NCBI GenBank assembly: GCA_964473205.1
Contig: CAYYOK010000136.1
Coordinates: 1 to 8,603, forward strand
Reading direction: 5' to 3'
Length of the DNA stretch: 8,603 bases
Origin: CAYMRL01 sp964473205
Lineage (GTDB): Bacteria; Deinococcota; Deinococci; Deinococcales; Trueperaceae
In this document: positions 1 through 6,756 of the stretch, one piece after another
Layout: each line of letters begins with the position of its first letter
Numbering within the stretch: the stretch's first letter is position 1
Position numbers and translations under genes: made by a program
Notes under the pieces: generated by a model
What the model was told of the DNA's origin: nothing
The model's database searches: none
The model's input: the letters and a program-made list of their open reading frames with translations, nothing else

Positions 1-124
1 CGAGAAAGCCCTGGTCTGCACCGTTCTCCTTAGCCTGCGCGATGAGCTCGGCCTGCTGCGCAGGAAAGTCGAGACCCTTCAAGAACCGGCCGAGGTTGGC
101 CGATATGTGCCGCTCGCCTGTCAT
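1..124 (-). CDS. DUF2795-like small protein, C-terminus cut by window edge
   Basis: Only the first 41 residues are in the window; the gene runs off the left edge. Starting from the ATG at 124-122 the protein begins MTGERHISANLGRFLKGLDF and continues PAQQAELIAQAKENGADQGF. A short Leu-Lys-Gly-hydrophobic-Asp-Phe-Pro-Ala stretch followed by an amphipathic helix and an Asn-Gly-Ala turn is the pattern of DUF2795, a family of small proteins of unknown function in GC-rich bacteria; this assignment is by eye. An in-frame ATG lies 12 nt upstream (136-134), but the start at 124 is preferred because GGAGG lies about 6 nt before it. That ribosome binding site could fold into a 5-bp stem (129-133 with 138-142). 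The gene is divergent from the plus-strand gene at 422 and shows no sign of belonging to the transfer operon. Confidence 0.7.
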   Translation of the reverse strand, partial: MTGERHISANLGRFLKGLDFPAQQAELIAQAKENGADQGFL

Positions 125-421
125 CGCTTCCTCCATCGAGGAGAGGGGCCTCCGAGCTATCGCCCCATACGCTGCGGCATCTGCTTATCGCGGTCTATGT
201 CCTCTGAAAGGCAGGGCCCATCGCGCTCGAACCAACCTCGCGCGGTCGAACGCAGCGGCAGGGCAAGACGCGGACGCGGGTATCCCGCTCCGCTCGCCGC
301 CCAACGTTCTACGGCCGCCATGTTGTCATCCGCCCAGCGATCTAGCTAAACGAAGAGCAGCACGCTCGTCACGGCGCAGCTTGCCGGCCAGTTCCTGCGC
401 GCGCTCTATAAGCGGGGTACC
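125..421. other. Divergent intergenic region
   Basis: This stretch separates the minus-strand DUF2795-like gene from the plus-strand gene at 422 and should carry promoters for both. Open frames cross it on the plus strand, but their protein sequence is Arg/Pro/Ser-rich and they have no plausible ribosome binding site, so I do not count them as genes. The only promoter-like element I can point to is a TATAAG box at 407-412. No tRNA, attachment site or long repeat was seen. Confidence 0.5.
407..412 (+). promoter_or_regulatory. Possible -10 box (TATAAG) just before gene at 422
   Basis: TATAAG lies 9 nt before the ATG at 422. A transcript starting about 7 nt after the box would begin near A419 and have a leader of only three bases, so initiation would be leaderless or nearly so. 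This fits the lack of a clear Shine-Dalgarno sequence before that ATG. There is no convincing -35: TTGCCG at 381-386 leaves a 20-nt spacer, which is too long. The call is tentative. Confidence 0.3.
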
Positions 422-1060
422 ATGTCACTGGACAAGAATGAACGATCAGACGCTACCTTCGGATATAGCCTGGCTCTGGAATGGGCTCTCACAGCACTGT
501 ACGGGGCGAAAGGAGGACGGAAGACAGGGCGCTGGCAAGGCTCGGCAGGATCGTTTCAAGATGCTGGTAACGTTCGTAAGGCTATAAAAGCAGCATGCGA
601 ACGCATACGAAAAACGTTAAACGACTCAACTACTGCAGATGAAAGGTTTTTACATATCACAGGCGCGACATTGAATGCAATCGAAGCTGACGCTAAACGT
701 TTAGGTAAAGAGGGCGCGGCAGCGGTTGATTGCATCGGCCACCTCATTAAGCTCGTCGCCCATCTAGTGGGTTACGATCCTCGTTCTAGTGGAAAGATAA
801 CTAGGCACGTTATATATTTTCAAACCATTGAGCAGAAGCTCGCTGATGACCGTGATGTGAGCTACACGAGTCAAGTGGCCGCCCATGAGCATGTAATGAA
901 AGTTATTTGTCGTCTTTATAAGGAAGGAGACGGCGTTCCTCTTATAGCTCGCGTGATGAATCGGTCGGAGCTATTCGTAAAGGATGTGCTTATTCATAAT
1001 GGACATCTAGAAAGACAGGGCACCCTGCGAAGGCGCTCAACCTCTGGTACTAATCCGTAA
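422..1060 (+). CDS. Unrecognised 212-aa protein, possible C-terminal helix-turn-helix
   Basis: I do not recognise this family. It is the only credible plus-strand gene and its base composition stands apart: the stretches 601-660 and 781-840 are each about 37% G+C, against about 68% in sampled operon sequence, which suggests recent acquisition. The protein is soluble and mostly helical. Residues 50-115 are rich in Lys, Arg, Ala and Glu and look like long helices. Residues 155-197, containing LYKEGDGVPLIARVMNRSEL, resemble a helix-turn-helix of the 'Leu-Tyr, Gly, Ile-Ala-x-x-Met, Arg-Ser' type used by DNA-binding regulators or recombinases; this is inference by pattern. The first 40 codons are richer in G+C than the rest, so the exact start is less certain than the body. 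Its last 11 bp overlap the end of the convergent Replic_Relax gene. Roles such as regulator, defence or other cargo remain open. Confidence 0.65.
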   Translation: MSLDKNERSDATFGYSLALEWALTALYGAKGGRKTGRWQGSAGSFQDAGNVRKAIKAACERIRKTLNDSTTADERFLHITGATLNAIEADAKRLGKEGAAAVDCIGHLIKLVAHLVGYDPRSSGKITRHVIYFQTIEQKLADDRDVSYTSQVAAHEHVMKVICRLYKEGDGVPLIARVMNRSELFVKDVLIHNGHLERQGTLRRRSTSGTNP

Positions 1061-2135
1061 GCCGCACGCTCTTCCCCGCCCCGCTTTGCCACGGCATCGA
1101 AAGGACGTCATCGGCAATGAGGAGTGAGAGCAGGTCGGTAAAGAGGAAGAGGCCTGATCCCCTGCCCTCGGTCACCAGCTTCTGGGCCTCAAGGAGGAGG
1201 CCGATACGCCGCTCCATCTTGGTGCGGGTCTTCGTGTTGATGGCGCCCGCTTTGCGAAGCTCCTTCTTCACCCGTGGCTGGAGGAGCGTAGGCGTCGTGG
1301 TGACCGTAAGGACGCGGAAGTTCTTGAAGCCGAAGCGCTCGGTGTGGAGCTTCTGCTGCCAGGTACCGTAGTAGCGGGCGGCCTTCTGGAGGAACGAGGA
1401 GCGCTTGAGAGTCTGGCTCTCGGGCACGACGGTCTCGGTGCCGGTGTCGGTTTCCAGAAAGAACCAGACGCGGTTCGGCGGCGGGTCGTTCGTGAACTCG
1501 AGACCGAAAACCTGGTCTGGCTCGACGTAGCTCCGGATGTCCCTGCCCTGCCAGCGGACGGTGACCGGCCACCTGAAGGGCTTGGCCTGCGCTCGTGTCG
1601 CCTCGGGAATGATGGTCTCGACGAGCTCGCGCTCCTTGATGAGGCGCACGCTCCCACTTGCCCGACACGCGATCTCGAGGGTCGCCATGATGTCGGTCGT
1701 AAAAAGGGTGTGCTCGAGGAAGTCGACGGCGACGTTCGGGCTCTTCGTCACCCACTGGTACGGCCCGGGCGGTATGAGCTCGACGAGCTCCCCGGGCACG
1801 CTGAAGCGCTCCGGGTACTTCCGAAGCTCAACCGCCCGCACGTCGAGCTGGTAGGCCATGGGCGGCGAGCCGGGGCTCGTGCGGTACTTGATTTGGCTCG
1901 CGACGCGGCGGATGAACCGCGTGTGGTGGAGGAGCTGCAGGCGCCGGCGCGTCGTCGCCTCGCTCCAGCGGTGCGCGAGGAGCGTAGCGATGTGGTCGGA
2001 GTCGGCAATCCGGTGCTCGCAAATCGCGGCGAGGATGGCGATGTCGCGGTCAGTAAGGACGAAGTGCGGCAGGGTCGCCTGCCCCACCTGACGGTACTGC
2101 GGGAGGCGTTTGGTCGCCTTCTCCATTGTGGCCAT
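1050..2135 (-). CDS. Replication-relaxation (Replic_Relax) family protein
   Basis: This is the last gene of the minus-strand operon. Numbered from the upstream TTG at 2147, residues 31-110 form a winged-helix domain with family-like signatures: LTDRDIAILAAI, then TTRRRLQLLHHTRFIRR, then a Tyr-Gln-Leu wing. Next comes a helix containing FLEHTLFTTDIMATLE. Residues 209-256 carry an EPDQVFGL strand, an FFLETDTGTE strand and a downstream Lys, an order resembling PD-(D/E)xK-type metal-binding folds. The family was named from a plasmid protein affecting replication or relaxation of DNA; its biochemistry is poorly known, and to my knowledge members often sit beside TraG/VirD4-like genes, as here. The start is uncertain: TTG 2147, ATG 2135 and ATG 2126 are all in frame and none has a good ribosome binding site. 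I use ATG 2135 (361 residues); ATG 2126 would suit a leaderless transcript. The stop overlaps the convergent plus-strand gene by 11 bp. Confidence 0.85.
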   Translation of the reverse strand: MATMEKATKRLPQYRQVGQATLPHFVLTDRDIAILAAICEHRIADSDHIATLLAHRWSEATTRRRLQLLHHTRFIRRVASQIKYRTSPGSPPMAYQLDVRAVELRKYPERFSVPGELVELIPPGPYQWVTKSPNVAVDFLEHTLFTTDIMATLEIACRASGSVRLIKERELVETIIPEATRAQAKPFRWPVTVRWQGRDIRSYVEPDQVFGLEFTNDPPPNRVWFFLETDTGTETVVPESQTLKRSSFLQKAARYYGTWQQKLHTERFGFKNFRVLTVTTTPTLLQPRVKKELRKAGAINTKTRTKMERRIGLLLEAQKLVTEGRGSGLFLFTDLLSLLIADDVLSMPWQSGAGKSVRLTD

Positions 2136-2142
2136 TATACCA
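2134..2142 (-). promoter_or_regulatory. Possible extended -10 (TGGTATAAT) internal operon promoter
   Basis: Read on the minus strand this is TGG followed by a perfect TATAAT, an extended -10 element. Counting 7 nt downstream puts the start point at A2127, directly before the ATG at 2126-2124. That would give a leaderless message encoding the Replic_Relax protein from MEKATKRL. No -35 match is present at 17 nt, as is usual for extended -10 promoters. The element overlaps the ATG at 2135, so if that start is used the box is partly coding. It would allow expression independent of the upstream ATPase gene. Confidence 0.4.
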
Positions 2143-2152
2143 GGCAAGGTGC

Positions 2153-4258
2153 CTAGTTCCCGCCCTCTCGCCAGGTCTCGGGCTCCTCGACGGGCCCCGT
2201 TGCTGCCCTGCTGAGCTCCGCGCGGTGCGCGGCATACTCCGCTTCGACTTGATCGGCCGGAGCGATACAGCTTACTCGCTCCAGCAGCTTACGGCGCACT
2301 CGCGTCACGCGCTCGGGGAGGACGTCGCTCTCGCCGAGGTACGGGAGCACAAGCCGACGCGGAAGCTTGCTGCCGATCCGCACCCAGGCTTGGCCCACTG
2401 GACAGTGTGCGATCGCCACCCCCTTTACGTGGAGCTGTTCATTAAGATCCCACAAGGGCCCGGCCACCCGCTCATAACGAGGGACGTACGTCTCGGACGA
2501 GCCTTCGCTCATGGAGCTGCCCGCCGAGCGCGCGGTGCTGCCGCCCCTCTCAGCGCTTTCGCTCCGCGAGCTACCGGTCGTGACCGCGGTGCCGGTCGTG
2601 ACCGCGACCCCTTTCGTGGTCGTGTCGGCGGTTCCGCGCGAGCGGGTGGTCGAGCCGCCGACGGTCTCGGTGTCGGAACCGCCCCGCGTCGATGAGAACG
2701 ACGTGCTCGCGCTCTCGACCGTTCCACTCGAGTCTGTGTGCCCCGTCCCACTCCCCTCCGACATGACCAGCGTGTCGTTGAGCGTAGGCGGCAGGAGCGT
2801 GGGCTCATACGAATACCCGACGGAGCTGGAACGCGAGTCACTCGACGTTTTGACAGTCGCGCTGTCCGAGCTTTCCCCCTGGCTTTCCGCCCAGGAGTCC
2901 GTGTGGCTGCGTGACCAGCTATCGGTCTCTGCCGTCGAGGCGCTCTCCGTATGTGACTGAGCCTTGCTCTTCGTCTTGGCCTTGCTCGCGGTCGTCGAGC
3001 TGCTCGAGCCGACCGTGCTGCCCTGCGACCAACTCTGGCCGTTCGTCACGCTATCGCTCGTGCCGCGGCTCTCGTTCCTTACCATGACCTTCTCGGTGCC
3101 GACCGCGGTCATCCGGTAGTGACGCGCCTTGGCCTTTTGCAGGTCGAGCGTGCCGCGAAAAACGAGCTTGGCCATGTACTCAGCGTCTTCAGGGTCTAGT
3201 CCACCAAAAACCACCTTCACGAGCGAATTCGTCATGACTGAACGAAATATCTCCTCGCCCGCCTCCCGAAGATGAGAAAGATGCTGGTGAGATAGAACCA
3301 TAGAAAGCCCGAACTTGCGGCTTTCATCGAGGATACGCGCCACGTCTTGGGACAGGAACCGCTGGCACTCATCCACATAGAGGAAGTGCTGAAGCTTGTT
3401 CCGCCGCCTGAAGCATGCGGTGTAGTACTCATTCACGAGGAGCGCCCCAAGGAGACGTGCAGAGTCACCCGATAGATGCTCGCCTTGCTTGAGATTCACG
3501 AGGACTACAGAGCCCCGATCCATCTCCGCCGCAACATCGAGCGCCCTGCCCCTCTGGCAAAAGAGCCGCTTGGTGTTCGGGGGGCGCAGGAACTGCTTCA
3601 GCCGCCGGCGCACCGGCGCCAGATACTCGTCACGGCGTGCGGCCGGAAGCTTCTCCAGGTCTTGCCAGAAGGCCGCACAATCGGGGTCGAGCTGTGCGAG
3701 CCGTTCAAGGTGGTGCCCGCGCAGCAGCGCGTGCTCTCGATACAAGAAGTCAGGGGCATGGGCGAGCGGGAGCCCAAGCGCGCCGAGGGCCGAGTAGAGC
3801 TCCTGGAGCACCTCGGCGATCATCGGCGTCTGCGTCACGGCTGACTGGCCGAACGCTGAGAGCGTCGCGTTCGTTAAGATTTCTGCGAGCGTCGTGCGGT
3901 CGAACGTCGAGAGCGCAAGGAACGGGTTGATCGAGACGGACGCAGAGTCGTCCGTGGGATCGATCATGATGATGCGCCGGAAGCGCCAGATGCGGTGCTC
4001 TGCGATCCACGCCACGAGCGACGTGAAGAGGCTGCCATGGGGATCGATGACGCTCACGCCCCGAGGCACACCATCGTTTTGCAGAATATCCTGGCGGATC
4101 ATCACCTCGATCGCGTTCGACTTGCCCTGCTTTGAGGCGCCAATCACGTGGCAGTGGGTCGTCCTGTCCTCGTGCGCGAGCGTAAATAGGTTGCGGGTGC
4201 GAACATTGCGGCCGAACAGGACGCCCGGCCGCCGAAGTTCGAGCGTAAGCGCGCCCAC
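2153..4258 (-). CDS. VirD4/TraG/HerA-type coupling ATPase with Ser/Thr-rich insertion
   Basis: A 701-residue P-loop ATPase of the type that couples DNA to a type IV secretion channel. Walker A is GASKQGKS at residues 40-47. A VIDPHGS strand follows near 70-76 and a second IMIDPTDDS near 97-105. Walker B is FLYVDECQRF at 292-301, with Asp296 and Glu297. DESRKFGL (311-318) and SHQHLSHL (323-330) fit the arginine-finger and sensor regions of the family. No membrane segment is visible, so it resembles soluble TraM-recognition-type coupling proteins. Residues about 397-590 are a Ser/Thr/Gly-rich, probably disordered insertion; a folded C-terminal part resumes at about residue 591. It starts at GTG 4258, with GAGGAGGAG seven bases upstream, inside the end of the preceding coiled-coil gene and 3 nt after that gene's stop, so translation is probably coupled. 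HerA-like DNA pumping for another purpose is the main alternative. Confidence 0.88.
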   Translation of the reverse strand: MGALTLELRRPGVLFGRNVRTRNLFTLAHEDRTTHCHVIGASKQGKSNAIEVMIRQDILQNDGVPRGVSVIDPHGSLFTSLVAWIAEHRIWRFRRIIMIDPTDDSASVSINPFLALSTFDRTTLAEILTNATLSAFGQSAVTQTPMIAEVLQELYSALGALGLPLAHAPDFLYREHALLRGHHLERLAQLDPDCAAFWQDLEKLPAARRDEYLAPVRRRLKQFLRPPNTKRLFCQRGRALDVAAEMDRGSVVLVNLKQGEHLSGDSARLLGALLVNEYYTACFRRRNKLQHFLYVDECQRFLSQDVARILDESRKFGLSMVLSHQHLSHLREAGEEIFRSVMTNSLVKVVFGGLDPEDAEYMAKLVFRGTLDLQKAKARHYRMTAVGTEKVMVRNESRGTSDSVTNGQSWSQGSTVGSSSSTTASKAKTKSKAQSHTESASTAETDSWSRSHTDSWAESQGESSDSATVKTSSDSRSSSVGYSYEPTLLPPTLNDTLVMSEGSGTGHTDSSGTVESASTSFSSTRGGSDTETVGGSTTRSRGTADTTTKGVAVTTGTAVTTGSSRSESAERGGSTARSAGSSMSEGSSETYVPRYERVAGPLWDLNEQLHVKGVAIAHCPVGQAWVRIGSKLPRRLVLPYLGESDVLPERVTRVRRKLLERVSCIAPADQVEAEYAAHRAELSRAATGPVEEPETWREGGN
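2489..3070 (-). repeat. Low-complexity Ser/Thr/Gly-rich coding stretch of the ATPase
   Basis: This encodes residues about 397-590 of the coupling ATPase. It is an irregular low-complexity run rather than an exact tandem repeat, with recurring SWS, SHT, GTS, SRS and TTG themes, including TDSWSRSHTDSWAESQGESS. A short less repetitive patch (YSYEPTLLPPTLNDTLVM) sits in the middle at about 482-499 and may be a conserved docking motif. The bias produces long open frames on the plus strand that are not genes. Confidence 0.85.
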
Positions 4259-4261
4259 GAA

Positions 4262-5203
4262 TCACTCCTCCTCGCTCTCGGCGTATGGGAAAATCGCGCC
4301 GAGAGCGGCGGCACCATCGAACTGGCGCTGTGCCCGCGCCTTCGCCTGGCGGATGCCCTCGAGCATTTCTACTTCGTCCTCCGTGAGCTGGGACTCGTCG
4401 CCGTTGACGCGGGCGAGGATGGCCTGCTCGCGCTTCGCTGACGCGCGGGCGATCCGCTGGCGCTTTTCCTCCACCTCCATGGCCTCGCGAAACTCCGGCG
4501 GGTCGTTGTCGTCACCAAACCCGTTCGCTTGCCCGCCGCGGGTACGCTGTGCCCGCGCGGCCCTGCCCTCTGCCTCGTCGCGGCCGCACTGCGCCTCATA
4601 GAGCACTTGCTGGGCGCTCATTTCCTCCGCCTGCGCCCGGAGGCCCGCGATCTTCTCGGCGCGCGCCTGCTTGGCCTTCGCTTCGGCCAGCTCCGTCTGC
4701 TTACGGGCCAAGGCGAGCTCGTACTCAACGCTATCGAGTTGACCGAGGCGCGCCGCGTCACTGACGGCACGATCGTAGTTCGCAAGAACCTGCCGCGCCT
4801 TAGCCAACTCCCCCTGTGCAAGCGTGATGTCGATGCCAATTGCGATGCGGTCGCGTTCAATGAGGCCCGGCAGAAGCTCACGCTGTGCGAGCGTGCGCTC
4901 GTAGCTTTGAAGCGCTTGCTCCCTTTTTTCCTTCGCCTGGAGAAGAGCGGTGGCCGCCTCGTTGGTCTGCTTGGCATCGTAGAGCTCTGCCCGGTAACCC
5001 GCCGTGTCGACGTAAGCGGGCCCAAAGAGCGGTTTGACGGTTTTCAAGACGGGATCCTCGACCGCAATATCGTGCGCGGCGCGCGGCTTCCAATTCGTCT
5101 GGCTCGAGGGTGGAAGGATCTCCGGCTCTGGGGCCGGCAGCCGAGGCGTACTGCCGTTTGACTTCGTACCGCCGTACTTGCCGCTCACATCGTACTTGCT
5201 CAT
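4262..5203 (-). CDS. Soluble coiled-coil protein, 313 aa, function unknown
   Basis: I do not recognise a named family. The first 50 residues are Gly/Pro/Ser-rich and probably flexible (MSKYDVSGKYGGTKSNGS onward). From about residue 68 to 210 it is almost entirely Ala/Glu/Lys/Arg/Gln helix (for example YELALARKQTELAEAKAKQA), the look of a long coiled coil. A linker GGQANGFGDDNDPPEF breaks the helix, then a second charged helix leads to an acidic end, ESEEE. No signal peptide or membrane segment is seen. An in-frame codon farther upstream (5248) exists, but the ATG at 5203-5201 is chosen because it has GGAGGAG seven bases upstream and overlaps the preceding stop as ATGA. It sits between the membrane coiled-coil gene and the coupling ATPase, so a structural or adaptor role linking the two is a reasonable inference. 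Confidence 0.8.
   Translation of the reverse strand: MSKYDVSGKYGGTKSNGSTPRLPAPEPEILPPSSQTNWKPRAAHDIAVEDPVLKTVKPLFGPAYVDTAGYRAELYDAKQTNEAATALLQAKEKREQALQSYERTLAQRELLPGLIERDRIAIGIDITLAQGELAKARQVLANYDRAVSDAARLGQLDSVEYELALARKQTELAEAKAKQARAEKIAGLRAQAEEMSAQQVLYEAQCGRDEAEGRAARAQRTRGGQANGFGDDNDPPEFREAMEVEEKRQRIARASAKREQAILARVNGDESQLTEDEVEMLEGIRQAKARAQRQFDGAAALGAIFPYAESEEE
4265..4273 (-). promoter_or_regulatory. Ribosome binding site of the coupling ATPase gene
   Basis: GAGGAGGAG on the minus strand encodes the final Glu-Glu-Glu of the coiled-coil protein and also serves as a strong Shine-Dalgarno sequence for the GTG at 4258-4256. This supports the GTG start and tight translational coupling of the two genes. 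Confidence 0.75.
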
Positions 5204-6708
5204 GTGTATGCTCCTCCGGTGTATCGGCTTTTCTGGATCCGTCGCCACCGTCGCTGCGGCACGCCGTGTCGTTCCGGTGATTTGCTGAACAGAGGCAGCG
5301 CCATTGCGTTATCCACGACGAGCGTGGGCCGTGGCGTTCGGCGCACGTCCACAACGACCGTGGTGGGTGCATGGGTGGTGTTGAGCGAGGTCTGCGGCTT
5401 GGCTAGGGGTGGGTGCTCCTGCACGGCCCGTGGTTGCCCAGCACGCTTGGCTCTAAGCCAGTCAATCTCACGCTGCTGCGCGACCTGCGTGGCAACCAAA
5501 GCGGCGCGCTCCCCTGCGGTCGCTTCTGCGGGCGCGGCTGCCTCTCGACGAAGTGCTTCACAGGTAGACTCGGCAACCGCGCGCTCGTGCGTGAGCCGCG
5601 TTACGGCAGAAAGCAGCCTTTCAACGTCGGCGACGAGCCGCGACCGTGCGTTTTTGTCTTCCTGCCGAACGCGCGAGATCTCCCGAAGCGCGGCGGCTTT
5701 GGTCTCGTCGAGAGCCCACGTCGCACGATGCACCTCGGCGTCCTTGTCTTTGAGGGCGATTTCCAAGCGTGCGGCTGCGGCCCGGGCTTCCGCAAGGTCA
5801 GCGCGAGCGCGGGCAAGCTCGTGGAGGGCCTGCCGCTTCTCCTCTCGCTCAGCTTCAAGAACGGCGCGATGCTTGGCGGAGGCCACTGCGGTCGCCTGGC
5901 GGAGCTGCTCAACTTCGTTCAGGAGGGCCGCGATCTCCCGACCCGTGCTGGCCCTGTGGGCGGCGAGGTCTCTGGAGGCGGCCTCAGCCGTACGCCGCTC
6001 TTCGTTCAGCGCCCGCTGCTCATAGACCGCTGCAATCTGGGCCTCGGCCACGGCCTCGAGTTCGCACATCCGCTGGAAGTCTCGGTACGTGATCCTGTCC
6101 TTGTTGCCGAACAGCATGAGGATCCGCCACGCAGGCGGCGCGCGATCGGTGCCGTTGGTGTGCTTGGCGACAATTTGTTTGGCTTCGGGAGATAGCGATT
6201 GGACGTTGAGGTAATGATCGCCGGCGGCAACCGTCCACGTGTCGCGGTTGAGAAGTACGCAAAACCGGGTCACGGCAAGGGTCGGCAGGAAGCCGAACGC
6301 GGCGAAGACGACGTAGCTCGCCGCGGCGAACTCGAACGTGTCTGGGCGCACGATGGTATAGGCGAGTACGGCGGTCGCGGTGACGAGGAAGGCAATGCCG
6401 ATGAGCGTCGCAGCGGCCGCGACCCCTATGCGCAGCCGTCCACTGTGCCGAAGCTCGGGCGTGGAGAGCCAGGCGAAGAGGAAGAGCGGCGACGCTGAGA
6501 GGAAAGCGACCGTGCCGTTATACTGGGACGCGATGGCAGGATTCGCAAAAGCCCGCCAGAGGCCTTGGGCTCCGGCGAGGAAGTAGACGACGAGCGCGAG
6601 CCCTGCAAACGTAAGGATGGCGAGCGGGAGCGGGTCTGGCGTATTCGGCTTAGCTTCGAGCGACATAAGATAGCGCCCATCTATCGCTGGGGTTTCTTCG
6701 GCACGCAC
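5200..6708 (-). CDS. Membrane-anchored long coiled-coil protein, 502 aa
   Basis: I recognise no named family. The N-terminal third is membrane-embedded: hydrophobic segments lie at about residues 28-47, 67-82, 93-120 and 128-153, giving three or four spans. Residues 154-210 form a small domain with a conserved-looking segment APPAWRILMLFGNKDRITYR. Residues about 212-422 are a long Ala/Glu/Arg-rich coiled coil, followed by a proline-rich basic tail ending in RRWRRIQKSRYTGGAYT. The architecture suggests a membrane anchor with an extended cytoplasmic rod, though topology is not determined. The start is uncertain: GTG 6708 gives 502 residues and ATG 6666 gives 488; neither has a strong ribosome binding site. 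The gene begins 48 nt after the 80-residue gene and its stop overlaps the next start as ATGA, so it is probably produced together with the 313-residue coiled-coil protein, a likely partner. Confidence 0.8.
   Translation of the reverse strand: MRAEETPAIDGRYLMSLEAKPNTPDPLPLAILTFAGLALVVYFLAGAQGLWRAFANPAIASQYNGTVAFLSASPLFLFAWLSTPELRHSGRLRIGVAAAATLIGIAFLVTATAVLAYTIVRPDTFEFAAASYVVFAAFGFLPTLAVTRFCVLLNRDTWTVAAGDHYLNVQSLSPEAKQIVAKHTNGTDRAPPAWRILMLFGNKDRITYRDFQRMCELEAVAEAQIAAVYEQRALNEERRTAEAASRDLAAHRASTGREIAALLNEVEQLRQATAVASAKHRAVLEAEREEKRQALHELARARADLAEARAAAARLEIALKDKDAEVHRATWALDETKAAALREISRVRQEDKNARSRLVADVERLLSAVTRLTHERAVAESTCEALRREAAAPAEATAGERAALVATQVAQQREIDWLRAKRAGQPRAVQEHPPLAKPQTSLNTTHAPTTVVVDVRRTPRPTLVVDNAMALPLFSKSPERHGVPQRRWRRIQKSRYTGGAYT
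5211..5217 (-). promoter_or_regulatory. Ribosome binding site fixing the start of the 313-aa gene
   Basis: GGAGGAG on the minus strand lies 7 nt before the ATG at 5203. It selects this ATG over an in-frame upstream start at 5248, and places the start in a 4-bp ATGA overlap with the end of the preceding gene. Confidence 0.8.
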
Positions 6709-6756
6709 CGTTATCCGTCCACGGTTCGAAGGGACGTTCTCATAATCAGCCGGACC

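Noticed and set aside
42..587. Plus-strand open frame of 181 codons overlapping the 422 gene
   Set aside because: Its sequence is Arg/Pro/Ser-rich with no ribosome binding site. It overlaps the DUF2795-like gene and the better-supported gene at 422.
1344..2156. Long plus-strand open frame of 270 codons opposite the Replic_Relax gene
   Set aside because: It is the antisense shadow of a well-supported gene, has Arg/Glu/Leu/Gly-rich low-information sequence, and lacks a ribosome binding site.
2126..2960. Plus-strand frames of 149-189 codons opposite the Ser/Thr-rich part of the ATPase
   Set aside because: They arise from the biased codons of the low-complexity stretch; the minus-strand frame carries the Walker motifs and is continuous.
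5204..6195. Plus-strand open frames of 260-273 codons opposite the membrane coiled-coil gene
   Set aside because: Both are shadows produced by the Ala/Glu/Arg-rich coiled-coil codons on the other strand; one is a Ser/Arg/Ala run.
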